Assembly: GCA_002914805.1 (NCBI GenBank) | Contig: JXTB01000712.1 | Location: 27,829-91,828 of the forward strand | DNA from: Parasponia andersonii | Taxonomy: Eukaryota; Streptophyta; Magnoliopsida; Rosales; Cannabaceae | Direction of reading: 5' to 3' | DNA: 64,000 nt | Shown: piece by piece, positions 33,101-45,260 of the stretch | Layout of the letters: every line of letters begins with the position of its first letter | Numbering within the stretch: position 1 is the stretch's first letter | Notes under the pieces: generated by a model | Databases searched by the model: none | Told to the model about the DNA's origin: nothing | The model's input: the letters and a program-made list of their open reading frames with translations, nothing else | Position numbers and translations under genes: made by a program

Positions 33101-33832
33101 CTCTCTCTCTCTACCTATCTATCTTTCTCTCTCTAAAAGCTTTAAAACCTATCATCAGTTACAATTCCACAGACAACAAATACAATTAAAAATACCCTTT
33201 TGCTTTTCTTTTTTTTTTTAACATAATATTTTTTAGTTATAAACTTATAGTGATGAGTCATATAATATAGTATTCACTATACAGTTCACATATATATATA
33301 CAAACAGTGAAAGTTTTTACACTATATACTATTCCATAGAAGTACACAGTCTAATCCTCTGCTCTAGTGGGTAGGGGGAGAGATTATAGAACCTGGGCTA
33401 GCTTTTTCTTGCCTCTCTCTCTCTCTGTCTTTCTATATATCTCTCACTTCCCTTTTTGTGATTATATACATAAAAATACATATTTTATATTTGGGAAGGT
33501 TTATTTGGCTGCAAGATTTCATTCTCTGTGCCTTAACTCGCTCTATCCAAAATCATGCCGGTATCTTTGATGTATTTCCTTCAGCCGTTTCTAATACAAA
33601 TGAGATGAAAAAAGAAAGTGCTCTTTGGTTTATTAGTCAGCTATAATAATAATTATTATAATAGATAATATCCCACGTTTTTTTCTTCTTAAACCCCGGA
33701 GACCCAGAATCCATATTTTGATAAAATATTTTTATATTTTCTATATATATAATTATGTTTGTATGTATATAAAGAATCTCTTTTCCCTTCCCAAAACCCA
33801 AAAGTGAAATCTTGTTTTTTTGTCTTGTTCCA

Positions 33833-33869
<37 letters not shown>

Positions 33870-33958
33870 GAATGGTTTGGTGTAAATGGGAGGAGTTGAT
33901 TCATCGTCACCAGTAATAGTAGTACTGTTTGGTTACTGAGAAAAAGGAGCGAGAAAAA
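33101..33958 (+). promoter_or_regulatory. Proximal upstream region and leader of the HD-ZIP IV gene
   Basis: Contains CT-rich tracts (33,098-33,114 and 33,413-33,455) typical of plant core promoters and leaders, a TATATATATA run near 33,290-33,299, and a GT repeat at 33,838-33,865. An exact L1 box (TAAATG[CT]A) was not found in this stretch. The transcription start and any leader intron cannot be fixed from sequence. Confidence 0.4.
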
Positions 33959-36900
33959 ATGGAATTCGCAAGTGGAGGCGGCGGTGGCTCTGGTGGAGGA
34001 GGAGGAGGCGGCGGAGGAGACAACGATGCTTCCGACCCTCAAAGAAGGAAAAAACGCTACCATCGTCACACTGCTCACCAGATTCAGAAGCTCGAATCGT
34101 AACGACCCTCTTCATCTTCTCCATTTTCCTCCACTATCGTTTTCGAGTTTTCTGTTTAGACAATATTTTTGCTTTTTTCTGTGATGGGTTTTCTGAGTTT
34201 GTTTGATTTTTTTTTTTTTTGGGGTGAATGAAGAATGTTTAAGGAGTGTCCTCACCCAGATGAAAAGCAGAGGCTACAGTTAAGTAGAGAATTGGGTCTG
34301 GCTCCTAGACAGATCAAATTTTGGTTTCAAAACCGAAGAACCCAGATGAAGGTGTACTAGACTCACTATTGTCGTTTCTATCATTTGCTTCTGTTCATGG
34401 AATATGAGTTTGTTATTTTTATATTTCTTGTTTGTCATATGGTCTAAAACTCAAACTCTTAAAAAACGACACCTCAGGCTCAACATGAGAGAGCTGATAA
34501 CTGTGCTCTCCGGGCAGAGAATGACAAGATCCGATGTGAGAATATAGCAATTAGAGAGGCACTCAAGAATGTGATTTGCCCTTCTTGTGGTGGTCCCCCA
34601 ATCAACGAAGACTCTTATTTTGACGAACAAAAGCTTCGAATGGAAAATGCCCAATTGAAAGAAGAGGTCTCTCTCTCTGTCTCATTCAAAGTCATTTCTT
34701 TTTTTCGTTTTTTGAGTCCATGGATTTATCAATAGTTCCATTTTGATCTCCAGCTTGATAGAGTTTCAAGCATTGCGGCCAAGTACATAGGGAGGCCAAT
34801 CTCCCAACTCCCACCAGTTCAGCCTGTTCACATTTCTTCCTTGGACTTATCAATGGCGAGTTTTGGAGCTCATGGGATGGGAGTTGGAGGCCCTTCTCTT
34901 GACCTTGATCTCCTCCCCGGGTGCTCGTCCACCATTCCCACTTTGCCTTATCAGCCACCTGGTATCTCCGACATGGACAAGTCCCTCATGTCCGATATCG
35001 CGGCAAACGCCATGGAAGAGCTTCTTAGGCTTCTGCAGACCAATGAGCCTTTGTGGATGAAGTCTGCCGCCGGAGATGGCCGCGACGTCCTTAATCTCGA
35101 CGGCTATGAAAGGATTTTCCCTAGAGCCAACAGTCACTTGAAGAATCCTAATCTCCGAATTGAAGCCTCTAGAGATTCTGGTGTTGTTATCATGAACGGC
35201 TTGGCATTAGTTGCCATGTTCATGGACCCGGTAAAGATTTCATCATTTAACTAACCTCCAACTTGTCTCATTATTTCGAGTTTTCGATTCGGTTTTAACT
35301 TGTTTGATGCTTCAGAACAAATGGGTTGAGCTGTTTCCCACGATTGTTTCAATGGCAAGAACGATTGAAATCATATCATCTGGTGTTTTAGGCAATCATA
35401 GTGGCTCTTTGCAACTGGTAATTAGAACCTAATTTACTTGACTTTTCATTGTTATTATACCGATTTTCTGGCTCTAATTTTCTTTCGTACTAAGATTCTA
35501 ATTTTATACTTTTACAGATGCATGAAGAATTGCAGGTTCTGTCCCCATTGGTTCCCACTAGAGAGTTTTACTTCCTCCGTTACTGTCAGCAGATTGAGCA
35601 AGGCCTTTGGGCGATAGTTGACGTGTCGTATGACTTCCCAAGGGATAACCAATTTGCTTCTCAATTTCGTTCTCATCGTCTTCCCTCTGGTTGCTTGATT
35701 CAGGATATGCCCAATGGATATTCCAAGGTCAGTTCTTTAATCTTGAATTTGACTCTCTAAATACTGATTTAGTACTTTAGTTTTATAAAATTTTAACTTG
35801 GACCCTTGTTATAAAACAGGTTATTTGGGTTGAACATGTCGAGATAGAAGACAAATCCCCAACACATAGGCTCTATAGAGACCTTATTCATAATGGTTTG
35901 GCATTTGGAGCTGAAAGGTGGCTTGCAACTCTTCAAAGAATGTGTGAGAGATTTGCTTGCTTAATGGTTTCAGGCACTTCAACTCGTGATCTTGGAGGAG
36001 GTAAAATTCAATTTCTTTTTCAACGACATCAGGTTCCATGTCGTTTGATTATAAGACTTTATAATTTATGTGCTATTTTTGTCCATGTTTCAGTGATTCC
36101 TTCCCCTGATGGCAAGAGAAGCATGATGAAACTAGCACAACGGATGGTCAACAACTTCTGTGCTAGCATCAGTACGTCCAACGGCCACCGGTGGACGACA
36201 CTTTCTGGTTTGAATGACGTCGGAGTCCGAGTCACCGTCCACAAGAGCACAGATCCCGGTCAACCTAATGGGGTTGTTCTTAGCGCAGTCACTAACATTT
36301 GGCTTCCAATCTCTCCACAAGATGTCTTCAATTTCTTCAAGGACGAAAGAACTCGATCCCAGGTATGTTCCTTGGTATAAAATTTAATTTTTTTTTTTGC
36401 TATTTACTAATTATAATATATGGTTCTAGTTAAGCATCTGAAAATGTTACAATGCTTTTTTCTAGTGGGATGTTCTCTCTAATGGAAATGCAGTTCAGGA
36501 AGTAGCCCACATTGCTAACGGTTCACATCCCGGGAACTGCATATCTGTCCTTCGAGTAAGTTGTCTTATAATATATTCAAGTATACGACAATTGAATTAT
36601 GTTTTACTTATAGTTTGGTGTGCTAATCAAATAAAGAAAACGACATGCGTTTTGGTTAATTATATAGGCTTTCAACACCAGCCAGAACAACATGCTCATA
36701 CTCCAAGAGAGCTGCATAGACTCATCCGGCTCACTGGTGGTCTACTGCCCAGTTGATCTTCCAGCCATCAACATCGCCATGAGCGGCGAGGACCCGTCGT
36801 ACATTCCGCTGCTTCCGTCCGGCTTCACCATCTCGCCAGACGGACGGCTGGACCAAGGAGGAGGAGGAGGAGGAGGGGACGGGGCATCGACTAGCGCAGC

Positions 36901-37066
36901 CCCCACTGGCCGGTCGGGCGGCTCGCTCATAACGGTGGCGTTCCAGATACTAGTGAGCAGCTTGCCTTCCGCAAAGCTGAATCTGGAATCAGTTACCACT
37001 GTTAATAACCTTATTGGCACCACTGTCCAGCAAATCAAGGCTGCCTTGAACTGTCCTACTTCCTAA
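33959..37066 (+). CDS. HDG11: HD-ZIP class IV transcription factor, HDG11/HDG12-like
   Basis: Ten coding exons with GT-AG introns: 33,959-34,098; 34,234-34,351; 34,478-34,666; 34,754-35,230; 35,316-35,417; 35,518-35,727; 35,820-36,000; 36,094-36,362; 36,466-36,555; 36,668-37,066. They join in frame to 724 aa, the usual family length. Order: Gly-rich N-terminus, homeodomain about 29-87 ([19 protein letters not shown]), zipper-loop-zipper with the CPSC redox pair (C120, C123) of class IV, START about 220-455, then a SAD-type C-terminal half ([16 protein letters not shown]). The family binds L1-box DNA in epidermal nuclei and controls trichome and cuticle programmes. The short N-terminus and overall wording fit the HDG11/HDG12 clade best. 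The symbol marks clade, not proven orthology. No lesions seen. Start chosen because it precedes the homeodomain exon in frame and an upstream TGA (33,938) lies before it. Confidence 0.93.
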
Positions 37067-37355
37067 TGAATATTCATGATCATCAATCAATCTAGTTCTG
37101 AGCTTTATCTCTTTCTATTCCCCTCCTCCTGAGTTACATCAACTGTTTTTCGACCATCCTTAAATATGGTGTTCAGAAAGGGTTCAGAAAAACACCTCCC
37201 TTTTTCTCTTTCATTTTCTTTTCTTTTCTTTTCTTTTCTTTTCTCTGGTGATATAGCTGCTTGCTTGGTGGGTGGTATTCAATGAGGGAGAAAGTATTTT
37301 GGAGTGTTAGTTGGGATCTTGAATGCACTCTCATCAAGAGCTCAAGCTGTGTTTA

Positions 37356-37386
<31 letters not shown>

Positions 37387-37800
37387 TTGTTTTTGCTGCC
37401 AAGCTTCATTACAATTTACACCCAACTACGAACACTTTTTTTTTTAAAAAGTTTCTTTTTAGGGTTTTTTTTTTTTTTTTTTTGTTTTTACTTAGTTTTA
37501 CAGTTGAAAAATAGTCTTAAAAAGAGGGAGTCAAGAACGCACCATACGTTTTGGTACCTGTTTTATTGGGGTTTTTTTGAAGTCACTTTTAATTGGTTTT
37601 AATTTGCCACTAGAAGAAGACAAAGACAAGACAAGACAGATCTACTACACTACAGACAGAGCAAGAAAAACATTGTATTTGTATGGTTCGGGCATTGACT
37701 TCCTGTTTAATGGACTTATATTCCAAGTCTCTTTTTATTTAAATTTACTTTTTCTATCTTCTAATGTTGTAAAAAACAATTTTTATTATATTTTTTTGAA
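37067..37800 (+). other. 3' flank of the HD-ZIP IV gene with TTTTC and CTG repeats
   Basis: Probable 3' UTR and downstream DNA. It includes a TTTTC pentanucleotide run (about 37,209-37,241), a perfect nine-unit CTG repeat (37,360-37,386) and a long T run (37,466-37,482). No coding feature is supported. Confidence 0.55.
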
Positions 37801-39290
37801 CTAGAAATTAAAATATTGGGTTTTTGTTTGTGTGTGTGAACTGTGAACTAGGAAAGAGATTTGGTCAGGAGTTGAAGGTAAAAGACCTGTGAGAGTAGGG
37901 GCCAGATATTGACAGTTTGAATGATTGTGGCTTTTTGAGTTGTTGACATTATAAAATTGGTGGGGTCCAGTGCTTCTGATCAACTTTGTTAAGTTTTTAG
38001 AGAGAGAGAGAGTAAAAGTAAACGATGAGCTTAAACATTAAATTATCTGTGTATGCTTTGACACTTTATGGGCACAGAGAGAGAGAGTAAAAGTAAATGA
38101 TGAGCTTAGATATTAAATCATCTGTATATGCTTTGACACTTTATAGGCAAAATTAAAAGCATGCCTTTCTTTCTTTCAATTTTGATGAGACTGAAACTGG
38201 AATTTAGATTGTTTAGTTCCATTAAGTGTCTTCTAGGGCAAAGCTTAAAGCTATACCAACCATCTCCTTCCTGCTTCATTTTTTCACTTGACGATGTCTG
38301 AATCTTTCTAGCCATATTTGGCAAGTGAATTACGGGAACTTATATGGCTTACATGTCACAGTTTATAGTAATTGATAATGTTTAAATTGAATTCTATATG
38401 TTGTTTATTTTACAATTGGTCCTATGGTATAGTGGGAGTTTAAATTGATATCCCAATAATGGCACACATTACTCATTTACTTTAGAAACATCGGTACGTT
38501 TTCTAGTATAAAAGGATATTTGATATTAAGGATGTAGCGCTCAATATAAATGAAAAATACAGGGAAATTTTACGAGGATTAGTGAAAAATAGACAAGTTT
38601 TATGACAATCTTTAAAATCAAAGATTTTTAATTCTAAAAATATAGTACGTGGAGGTATTCAGATGTTTCATGCTTTCATGCTCCACTAGGACTTGGCACT
38701 TGTATGTGTCAGAATTTTATATCGAGCTTAGGAAAAATATGACCACACATATGTGAAATGGAGAGATTAGAGTACCCTTGCATCCAGATGATTAAAGCTT
38801 ACTAGTTAATAACACCGTAGATAGAAGAAGTTGCACTTACATGACGATTTTTTTGATTACTACACTATTAATAATATATGCATTTAATGAAACTTTTAAG
38901 AAGTTGACCACCACTAGATAGATCATCCCTACCTGATTGCAATCAATTAAATGAATGATCGTTAGAAAGATTATTGCAAATAATAATAAATTTCAGACAT
39001 ATAAATGTCATAAAAATAATAATATTATAATGAACGACGTAGCAAAATAAATCATAATTAATTTAGTACAATTAGGATAATAACAATTGCGATAATAATA
39101 ATAAAAATAACAAAGAAGTTTAAGGAAATCAAACCAAATTTTGTGTGAAAACACAATTTTCTTAAAACAATTACGCTTCTTTATCGGGGTACTTAGAAAA
39201 ATTCCAGAAGCATCTGTCTCTTACAATAAAACGATTTACGAATAATAATATTATACCAATTTGTTATTCTTAACGAACTAAAAAGTGCCC
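37801..39290. other. Intergenic region with a 75-bp tandem duplication
   Basis: Noncoding. A 73-76 bp unit starting with a GA run and TAAAAGTAAA is present twice in tandem (38,000-38,075 and 38,076-38,148) with a few mismatches. A TGCATTTA word (reverse L1 box) occurs near 38,878-38,885 but is 1.8 kb past the gene. Nothing else was recognised. Confidence 0.6.
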
Positions 39291-39299
39291 AAACTCACC

Positions 39300-39490
39300 A
39301 CGAGTACGAGACTCTATTAGAGAACTTAATTAAAAACCTCAAAAAACACTTTATCACTATGAGTACACGAAGACTCTACTAGAGAGCTTAATTAGAAAAC
39401 TTAAAAAACCTCAAAAAAAAAAACACTTTATCACTACGAGTATATGAAGACCCTACTAGAGAGCTTAATTAGAAAGCTTAAAAAGAAAAT
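39300..39490. repeat. Short tandem repeat, three units of 60-77 bp
   Basis: Units begin near 39,301, 39,361 and 39,438 with CGAGTA/GAGTA followed by ACTCTA(T/C)TAGAGA and AACTTAATTA, CACTTTATCACTA. Units differ by an A-run expansion. Function unknown; it may derive from an LTR. Confidence 0.75.
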
Positions 39491-39820
39491 ATCTCAGTTT
39501 ACTATCTTATGGTTTTTCTATTTAAACCTTCTTATTTTAGGTATCAATTTTTTATTCACCCAAGCTCAATTTAAAGTATATGAGTATATTATTTTGATGT
39601 AGTCGAAGAGGATAATATGATACAATCAAGAGTACCCACTAACACGATGTAGATCTCATTCTTTTTTATGCCTCAAAATAGCTATTAACAATAGTTTATA
39701 AAACTATTTTTCCAACATATAATGCATCAACAATTGAGAATGAAATAGATGAGTGTAACTCATAAACAACACATAGAAGCAATATATTTGCACAATTCAG
39801 AATAATAAACACGAATACAT

Positions 39821-39917
39821 CGATCTCTTTTGGTCTTGGCAAATTTTCACGTTGGTCACTCATCGAAGATGATTTAGACGACTATTATTGTGAAACTTCT
39901 GAGACCAAAAGAGATCG
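39821..39917. repeat. 97-bp hairpin with perfect 16-bp terminal inverted repeats
   Basis: CGATCTCTTTTGGTCT (39,821-39,836) is the exact reverse complement of 39,902-39,917. Inner bases add pairing (TTTCAC with GTGAAA) and a TCATCGAAGATGA semi-palindrome lies near the loop. It could be a tiny MITE remnant or a structured RNA. No target duplication is clear. Confidence 0.7.
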
Positions 39918-40735
39918 ACGTGTGCCATGAGAGGGCAGTGTCAACTTAGTTTTACGTTAAATCATAAAATGGGCGGATCAAGAAATTTTGATAGAAATTT
40001 TGTAAAGCATTTTTAAACACTTTTACTTATAAAAACTCGAAAAAATTATAAAAATCTTGAAAATAATTACAAAAATACGAAGGTTAGTTTTTTTTTTTTT
40101 CAATTTCCGCATGATTATATTAAAAAATATCAATTTTCAATTTTTTTTTTAAATATTATTTTTAAAATGGTTACTAGTAACCAGAAAATTAATTACCAGT
40201 TACCAGTTATATACTAGTTAAAAAAATATTTGGTTACCAGTTATAAGTTTGTGGAAATTGGTTACTAGTTATAGTTACTATTTTAGAAAATGGTATTTTT
40301 CTAAATATTTTTTAGAAAATGATATTTTCTAATAAAAACCACATTGGACCTATAAGCTATATAGGTTACCATATTTTTAAAAAAATATTTCTAAAAATAT
40401 TGTAAAAGGCCTAATTTCATCTAGTACTTGGGGCGTTACAAATTTATCACATCTAAGACAAGAATTTTTTTAACTATTCTTATCGTTGCAAATTAGTTGG
40501 ATTTCCTCAATTCAATTGTAAAGTGATATTAATATTATTGGCTTTTACAAGGAAAAAGACACATGGCACGGCTTTTGGGTCAATATTATTAAAAATACGA
40601 TCCTATCCAAAAGGTTTATTTTTGTATGAACTCTATTAGAAAATTGTCACTTTTAAGTAAGATGCGGTGGTATTTTTGTGAATAAACTATCTTTTTGGAA
40701 AATCACGTTTATAATTACAAAAGGGATAGTATCAC

Positions 40736-41212
40736 TTTTATACATTGTATTTTGACACTTTATTTAATTTATACCTTGTTTTAGTTATTATCAACATTTA
40801 CTTTTAGGTTTAAAATCTTATAAATTTATATCCTGACACCAATTTAAAAAGGTTAATTTACTAAGATAATTTAATAAACTTATTTTTGGATCATTTTTAT
40901 ACAATTTATTTTTTATTTTTTAAATGGTATCTTACTAAATTAACTACTCTACATTAGTATCAGGGTATAAATTTGTAACAAATTTCAAATCTAAGGGTTA
41001 ATGTTAATAATAACCAAAAAACAAAATATAATTTGAACAAAGTGTCAAAATACAAAGTATGAAAATGAAATCATCTAGGTAAATTAATTGCTCTAAATTG
41101 ATGTCAGCATATAAATTTGTAACAAATTTCAAATCTAAAGGCCAATACTAATAATAACTAAAACATAATATATAATTTGAACAAAATGTCAAAATATAAG
41201 GTATAACAATGA
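40736..41212. repeat. Inverted and direct repeat cluster, ~110-bp unit
   Basis: A ~110-bp AT-rich unit occurs three times: once in inverse orientation (40,736-40,840) and twice directly (about 40,957-41,068 and 41,100-41,212). Shared landmarks are TATAAATTTGTAACAAATTT and ATAATTTGAACAAA. The inverse and first direct copies could form a stem of about 100 bp. Region 39,918-40,735 before it is AT-rich noncoding with a GGTTACTAGTAACC palindrome at 40,169-40,182. Confidence 0.7.
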
Positions 41213-41247
41213 TCTATCTCATTATAAAAATGTACAAAACTAACCAA

Positions 41248-41333
41248 GAGCTTTTGTAGCTTTGCTAGTTGGTAACTTAGTATCATCCTTTTCACCATAC
41301 CTTCTTGGGTTCGAGTCCTAGCTTTTTTTTTTT
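41248..41333 (+). mobile_element. tRNA-like SINE candidate
   Basis: TAGCTTTGCTAGTTGG (41,257-41,272) resembles a Pol III A box and GGTTCGAGTCC (41,308-41,318) is an excellent B box, 36 bases further on, followed by CTAGC and a T run. This spacing fits a tRNA-related SINE head. A complete tRNA cloverleaf cannot be drawn (no acceptor stem), so it is not called as a tRNA gene. Boundaries and target duplications are unclear. Confidence 0.5.
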
Positions 41334-41707
41334 AATTATTCTTATTCTTTCTTTAAAAAAAAATCTTTTTTCTTTTTTTTTTTTTCAAAAAAGTGCCTTT
41401 TTCTATTTTTTTTCTTTTTATTTAACTTTTTTCCTCTATTTATTTTCTCTTTTGTTTTTTAATTTTTTTTTAAATTCTTTTCTTCTTTAGTATTTATAAG
41501 AAAGATAAAATATAATGATAATTAACTACCTAAAAAATATACTTAGCAACCGATTTTCCTTTTCGTTTCAAAGAAGACCCAAAAAAAAATACATTTTCTT
41601 TTTCTTATACATAACAAAATGGAGGGAAAAAAAATTAAATAAAAAGGTTTTTTTAAAAAAAAAACAAAAAGACAAAATTTCCCTTTTTTTTGAAGATAAA
41701 AAAAAAT
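41334..41707. other. T/A homopolymer-rich spacer
   Basis: Low-complexity DNA of T runs then A runs. The open frames here (Phe- or Lys-rich) are artefacts of composition. No gene. Confidence 0.6.
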
Positions 41708-43733
41708 AACTAACTCTAAACCAATTGATTACTATAAAGTAAATTGATTACTAAGATTCAACAACCATATGGGTTTCTACCATAAACAATGAAATTGTTT
41801 GATTAATAGAAAACAAAAACTAAATTTATTTCTATTATAAAAAGTAATAGTATTTGTTTAATTAACTGATTGGTTACTAGAAATTTAGTTATTATAATCC
41901 ATTGAGTAATTTAATTACTAAAGTCTAGAAACCAAATTGTAGGAAACCACAAAGATTTCTTAAAAACCAGTTTAGTTTCCTTTTAGAGAAATGCACTTTA
42001 CGAAAATAAATCATAAGAATCCACAGAAGTTTCTCAAATACTAGTTTAATTTCTTTCTAGTAAAATGCCCTTTATATAAGTAAATCACAATAAACTACAA
42101 AGGTTTCCTCGAAACTAATTTAATTTCCTTTTAAGGAAATGTCATGTATATAAATAAATCACAAGAAACTAGTTTCGTTTTCTTTTAGCAAAATGCTCTG
42201 TACACAAGTAAATTACAATAACCGCAAAAATTTTATGATTTTCTTGAAGCTAAATGTCATGTTCTTAAGTAAATCAGAGGAATCCACAAACAATTCTTGG
42301 AAACCATTTGGTTTCTTTTTAGTGAAATGTGCTATATATGTAAGTAAATTATATGAAATTGTAAAAGTTTTGTGGAAACCAGTTTAGGTTCTTTTTAGTA
42401 GAATACCCTGTATGTAAGTAAATATCAAAAAACCAATTTGATTTAGGTATAGCAGAATGTCCTATATGTAAGTAAATTATAAAAAACCATAAAAAAAAAA
42501 AAATCATGATATTTTTGTAAAAAAACGGACAAAAAAGAATTAAAAAAATACAAAAAATATGAGAAGAAGATGATATAATAATAGAAACTAAATAGATTTC
42601 TAAGAAACTAGAAACAAAATATGTTTCTAAGAGTAACAAGAAACCAAATCGGTACTTCTTTTATTTGAAGCCATCAAAAAAAGTGAAAGGAAAGGAAAAA
42701 AAAAAGAAATAAAAAATAAAATAAAGCAAAATGAATACAAATAATGAAATAAAGAAAGAAAGGGTTTAGGTAAATAGCTAAATCTAAACCAATTGATTAC
42801 TAAAAAGTAAATTAATTACTAAGATCTAATAATCATATTGGTTTCTACAATAAACAGTGGAATTGTTTGGTCAATAGAAAATAAAAACTAAATTTATTTC
42901 TATTATAAAAAGTAACAGTATTTGTTTAATTAACTAATTAGTTACTAGAAATTTAGTTATTGTAATCCACTGAGTAATTTAGTTACTAAAGTCTAAAAAT
43001 CAAATTGCAAGAAACCACAAAGATTTCTTAAAAACTAGTTTGGTTTCCTTTTAGAGAAATATATTTTATGAAAGTAAATCATAAGAAACCACGAAAATTT
43101 CTCAAAAACCATTTTGATTTCTTTTTAGCAAAATACTCTTTACGTAAGTAAATCAAAGAAAATTACAAAGGTTTCCTCAGAACTAATTTAATTTCCTTTT
43201 AGCAAAATATCATGTATGTAAGTAAATCTCTGGAAACCAATTTTGTTTTCTTTTAGCAAAATGCTCTATACGTAAATAAATTACAGGAACCGAAAAGATT
43301 TTGCGATTTTCTTTAAGCTAAATATCATGTCCGTAAGTAAATCAGAGGAATCCACAAATGTTTCTTGGAAACCATTTGAATTCTTTTTAGTGAAATGTGC
43401 TATATATATAAGTAAATTATATGAAACTGTAAAAGTTCAGTGGAAACCAGTTTAGGTTCCTTTTAGTAGAATGATCTATATGTAAGTAAATATTAAGAAA
43501 TCAGTTTGATTTACATATAACAGAATATCCTATATATAAATAAATTATGAAAAACCACAAAAAAGATCATGATATTTTTGTAAAAAAATAGACAAAAAAG
43601 AATTAAAAAAAATACAAACAAGATCATTAGAAGATTATGTTATAATAGAAACCAAATAGATGTATAAGAAACTAGAAATGAAATATGTTTCTATAAGTAA
43701 CAAGAAACCAAATCAATGCTTCTTTTATTTCAG
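41708..43733. repeat. Two-copy higher-order array of a ~70-bp AT-rich monomer
   Basis: Two ~0.95-kb blocks (41,708-42,665 and 42,777-43,733) are diverged direct copies of each other, separated by ~110 bases. Inside each block a 56-74 bp monomer repeats about eight times. A marker word (G)TAAGTAAAT occurs near 42,007, 42,078, 42,150, 42,206, 42,269, 42,342, 42,415 and 42,472 in block 1, and in the same pattern near 43,073-43,538 in block 2. Each monomer also holds AAACCA, TTTCCTTTTAG and AAATG. The block is therefore a higher-order unit, like satellite DNA. No coding potential. Confidence 0.85.
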
Positions 43734-45260
43734 TTAATTTAATGAAATGTACTAAGTATATAAATATATATACTCGATATTTTACTATAATATTTGAAAA
43801 ATAGATATTTATCTAAACTGGATCTAAAATTCGGTTATTTTGCTATAAGATCCTAGAGTGTTTTGTATGTAATAAATATTTTAGGAAATATTGATAAAAT
43901 TATAAATTTAGCACTACGTCCCGGGATCGTATTCCTTAGAGTTATTATTGCCAAAATTGTACAGGAAAATAATTGGTTTGATAATGTCTTTTAATTGGTA
44001 ATATTTTTTTAAAAGATATGTATTGATGTCCAAATCCCCTTTTATAATGCATTACTTTATGGTAATTTTTCAAAAGTTGAAAGTTCCCTAATTTTGAAAT
44101 TGTTAGAAAAATTTCGGATTTTAACTAGAAGCATACAACTTTTAAAATTATTTAGAAAAATACCATTTTTAATTAATTGATGAGATATTTGAATTAACCA
44201 ATCAATCTACTTCAAGTAACTTAACTATTAACTTAAGTAATTAGATTGGTTACCTTAAGTAATCTGAGTGGTTACTTTGAGTAACATTGAAAAATGTCAC
44301 TTTAAAGAAAAATGGTAATTTTCTAAGTCTTTATTTAAAGTGATGTTTTTCTAAAAACTTTTCAGAAAGGATATTTTTCTAAATCAATCCGTAATTTTTC
44401 AAAACATTTCATGGTCCAGGATTTTTCAATTTTAGGAAAAATTCATAAATACTCATTTTCAAAATCTATTTCCATAAATATATTTTTTTAATATTATTTC
44501 ATAAATACCCATTTTTATACCCATTTTTGAATAAATATAAACCACTGTATATATTTACTGCATGAAATATATATATTGTGATCTATATTTCATGAATAAA
44601 AATTACATGAAAAATTGACATATATTTTAAAATGTATAGCATAAATCAAATTTATAATGAAAAATATAAAATATGATAAATATTTACATTGTAAATGTAT
44701 ATCGTTTATATTTTACATATAAATGATATACCTCATGGATAAAATTTATATTGTAAATATAGACCTCTCATATTTTGCATATAAAGTGTGGACTATAAAA
44801 ACAGGTACTTTTGAAAGAAAAGTTGAAAATAGGTACTTATGAAAATAAATTTTAAAAATAGATACTAATCGTAAATTTCTCTTCAATCTTTCATACTTTG
44901 GGTTGGAACTTCGGAAGAAGCCCTTATTTTTTATCGACAACAACAAAGGAACAAGTCATTAACTATCACACCATAACTGATATAAAATATTTGAGGTTAA
45001 CACTGATAACAATAGTACTAATCACTTTCATATCCTAAATGAAAATTTCTCAAAGAGTTCACCCTAATTCCCCCGCCTAAAATAGCAATTTACAATTTAC
45101 AAATTAAAGAAAAGTGGAGTTGGAAAGATTGTATAGAATTATTACGAGCATTCTTACAATTGAAGAGGATAATTGAAAAATTTTGTGGTCGGATACAAAC
45201 AATACCTAGTTACCTAACTTCAGGGGATATTCTGAACCTTATGTGGTGCCATACTGCCTA
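43734..45260. other. AT-rich intergenic region
   Basis: Noncoding. Contains recurring GGTTAC/AAGTAA words near 44,190-44,290 and long AT stretches (44,460-44,760). No gene or element boundary was recognised until the Tat LTR begins at 45,261. Confidence 0.5.

Noticed and set aside
33689..34078. 129-codon minus-strand frame opposite HD-ZIP IV exon 1
   Set aside because: It is the shadow of the spliced gene and includes a GT microsatellite.
35898..36380. 160-codon frame reading through intron 7 of the HD-ZIP IV gene
   Set aside because: Good GT and AG sites at 36,001 and 36,093 and the family sequence (LGG joined to [11 protein letters not shown]) show that the intron is spliced out.
38878..38885. 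L1 box (TGCATTTA) as an autoregulatory site of the HD-ZIP IV gene
   Set aside because: It is an 8-base chance-level match 1.8 kb downstream; none was found in the proximal upstream region.
41257..41330. A tRNA gene
   Set aside because: A and B boxes are present, but no acceptor stem or cloverleaf can be formed, so only a SINE-like call is kept.
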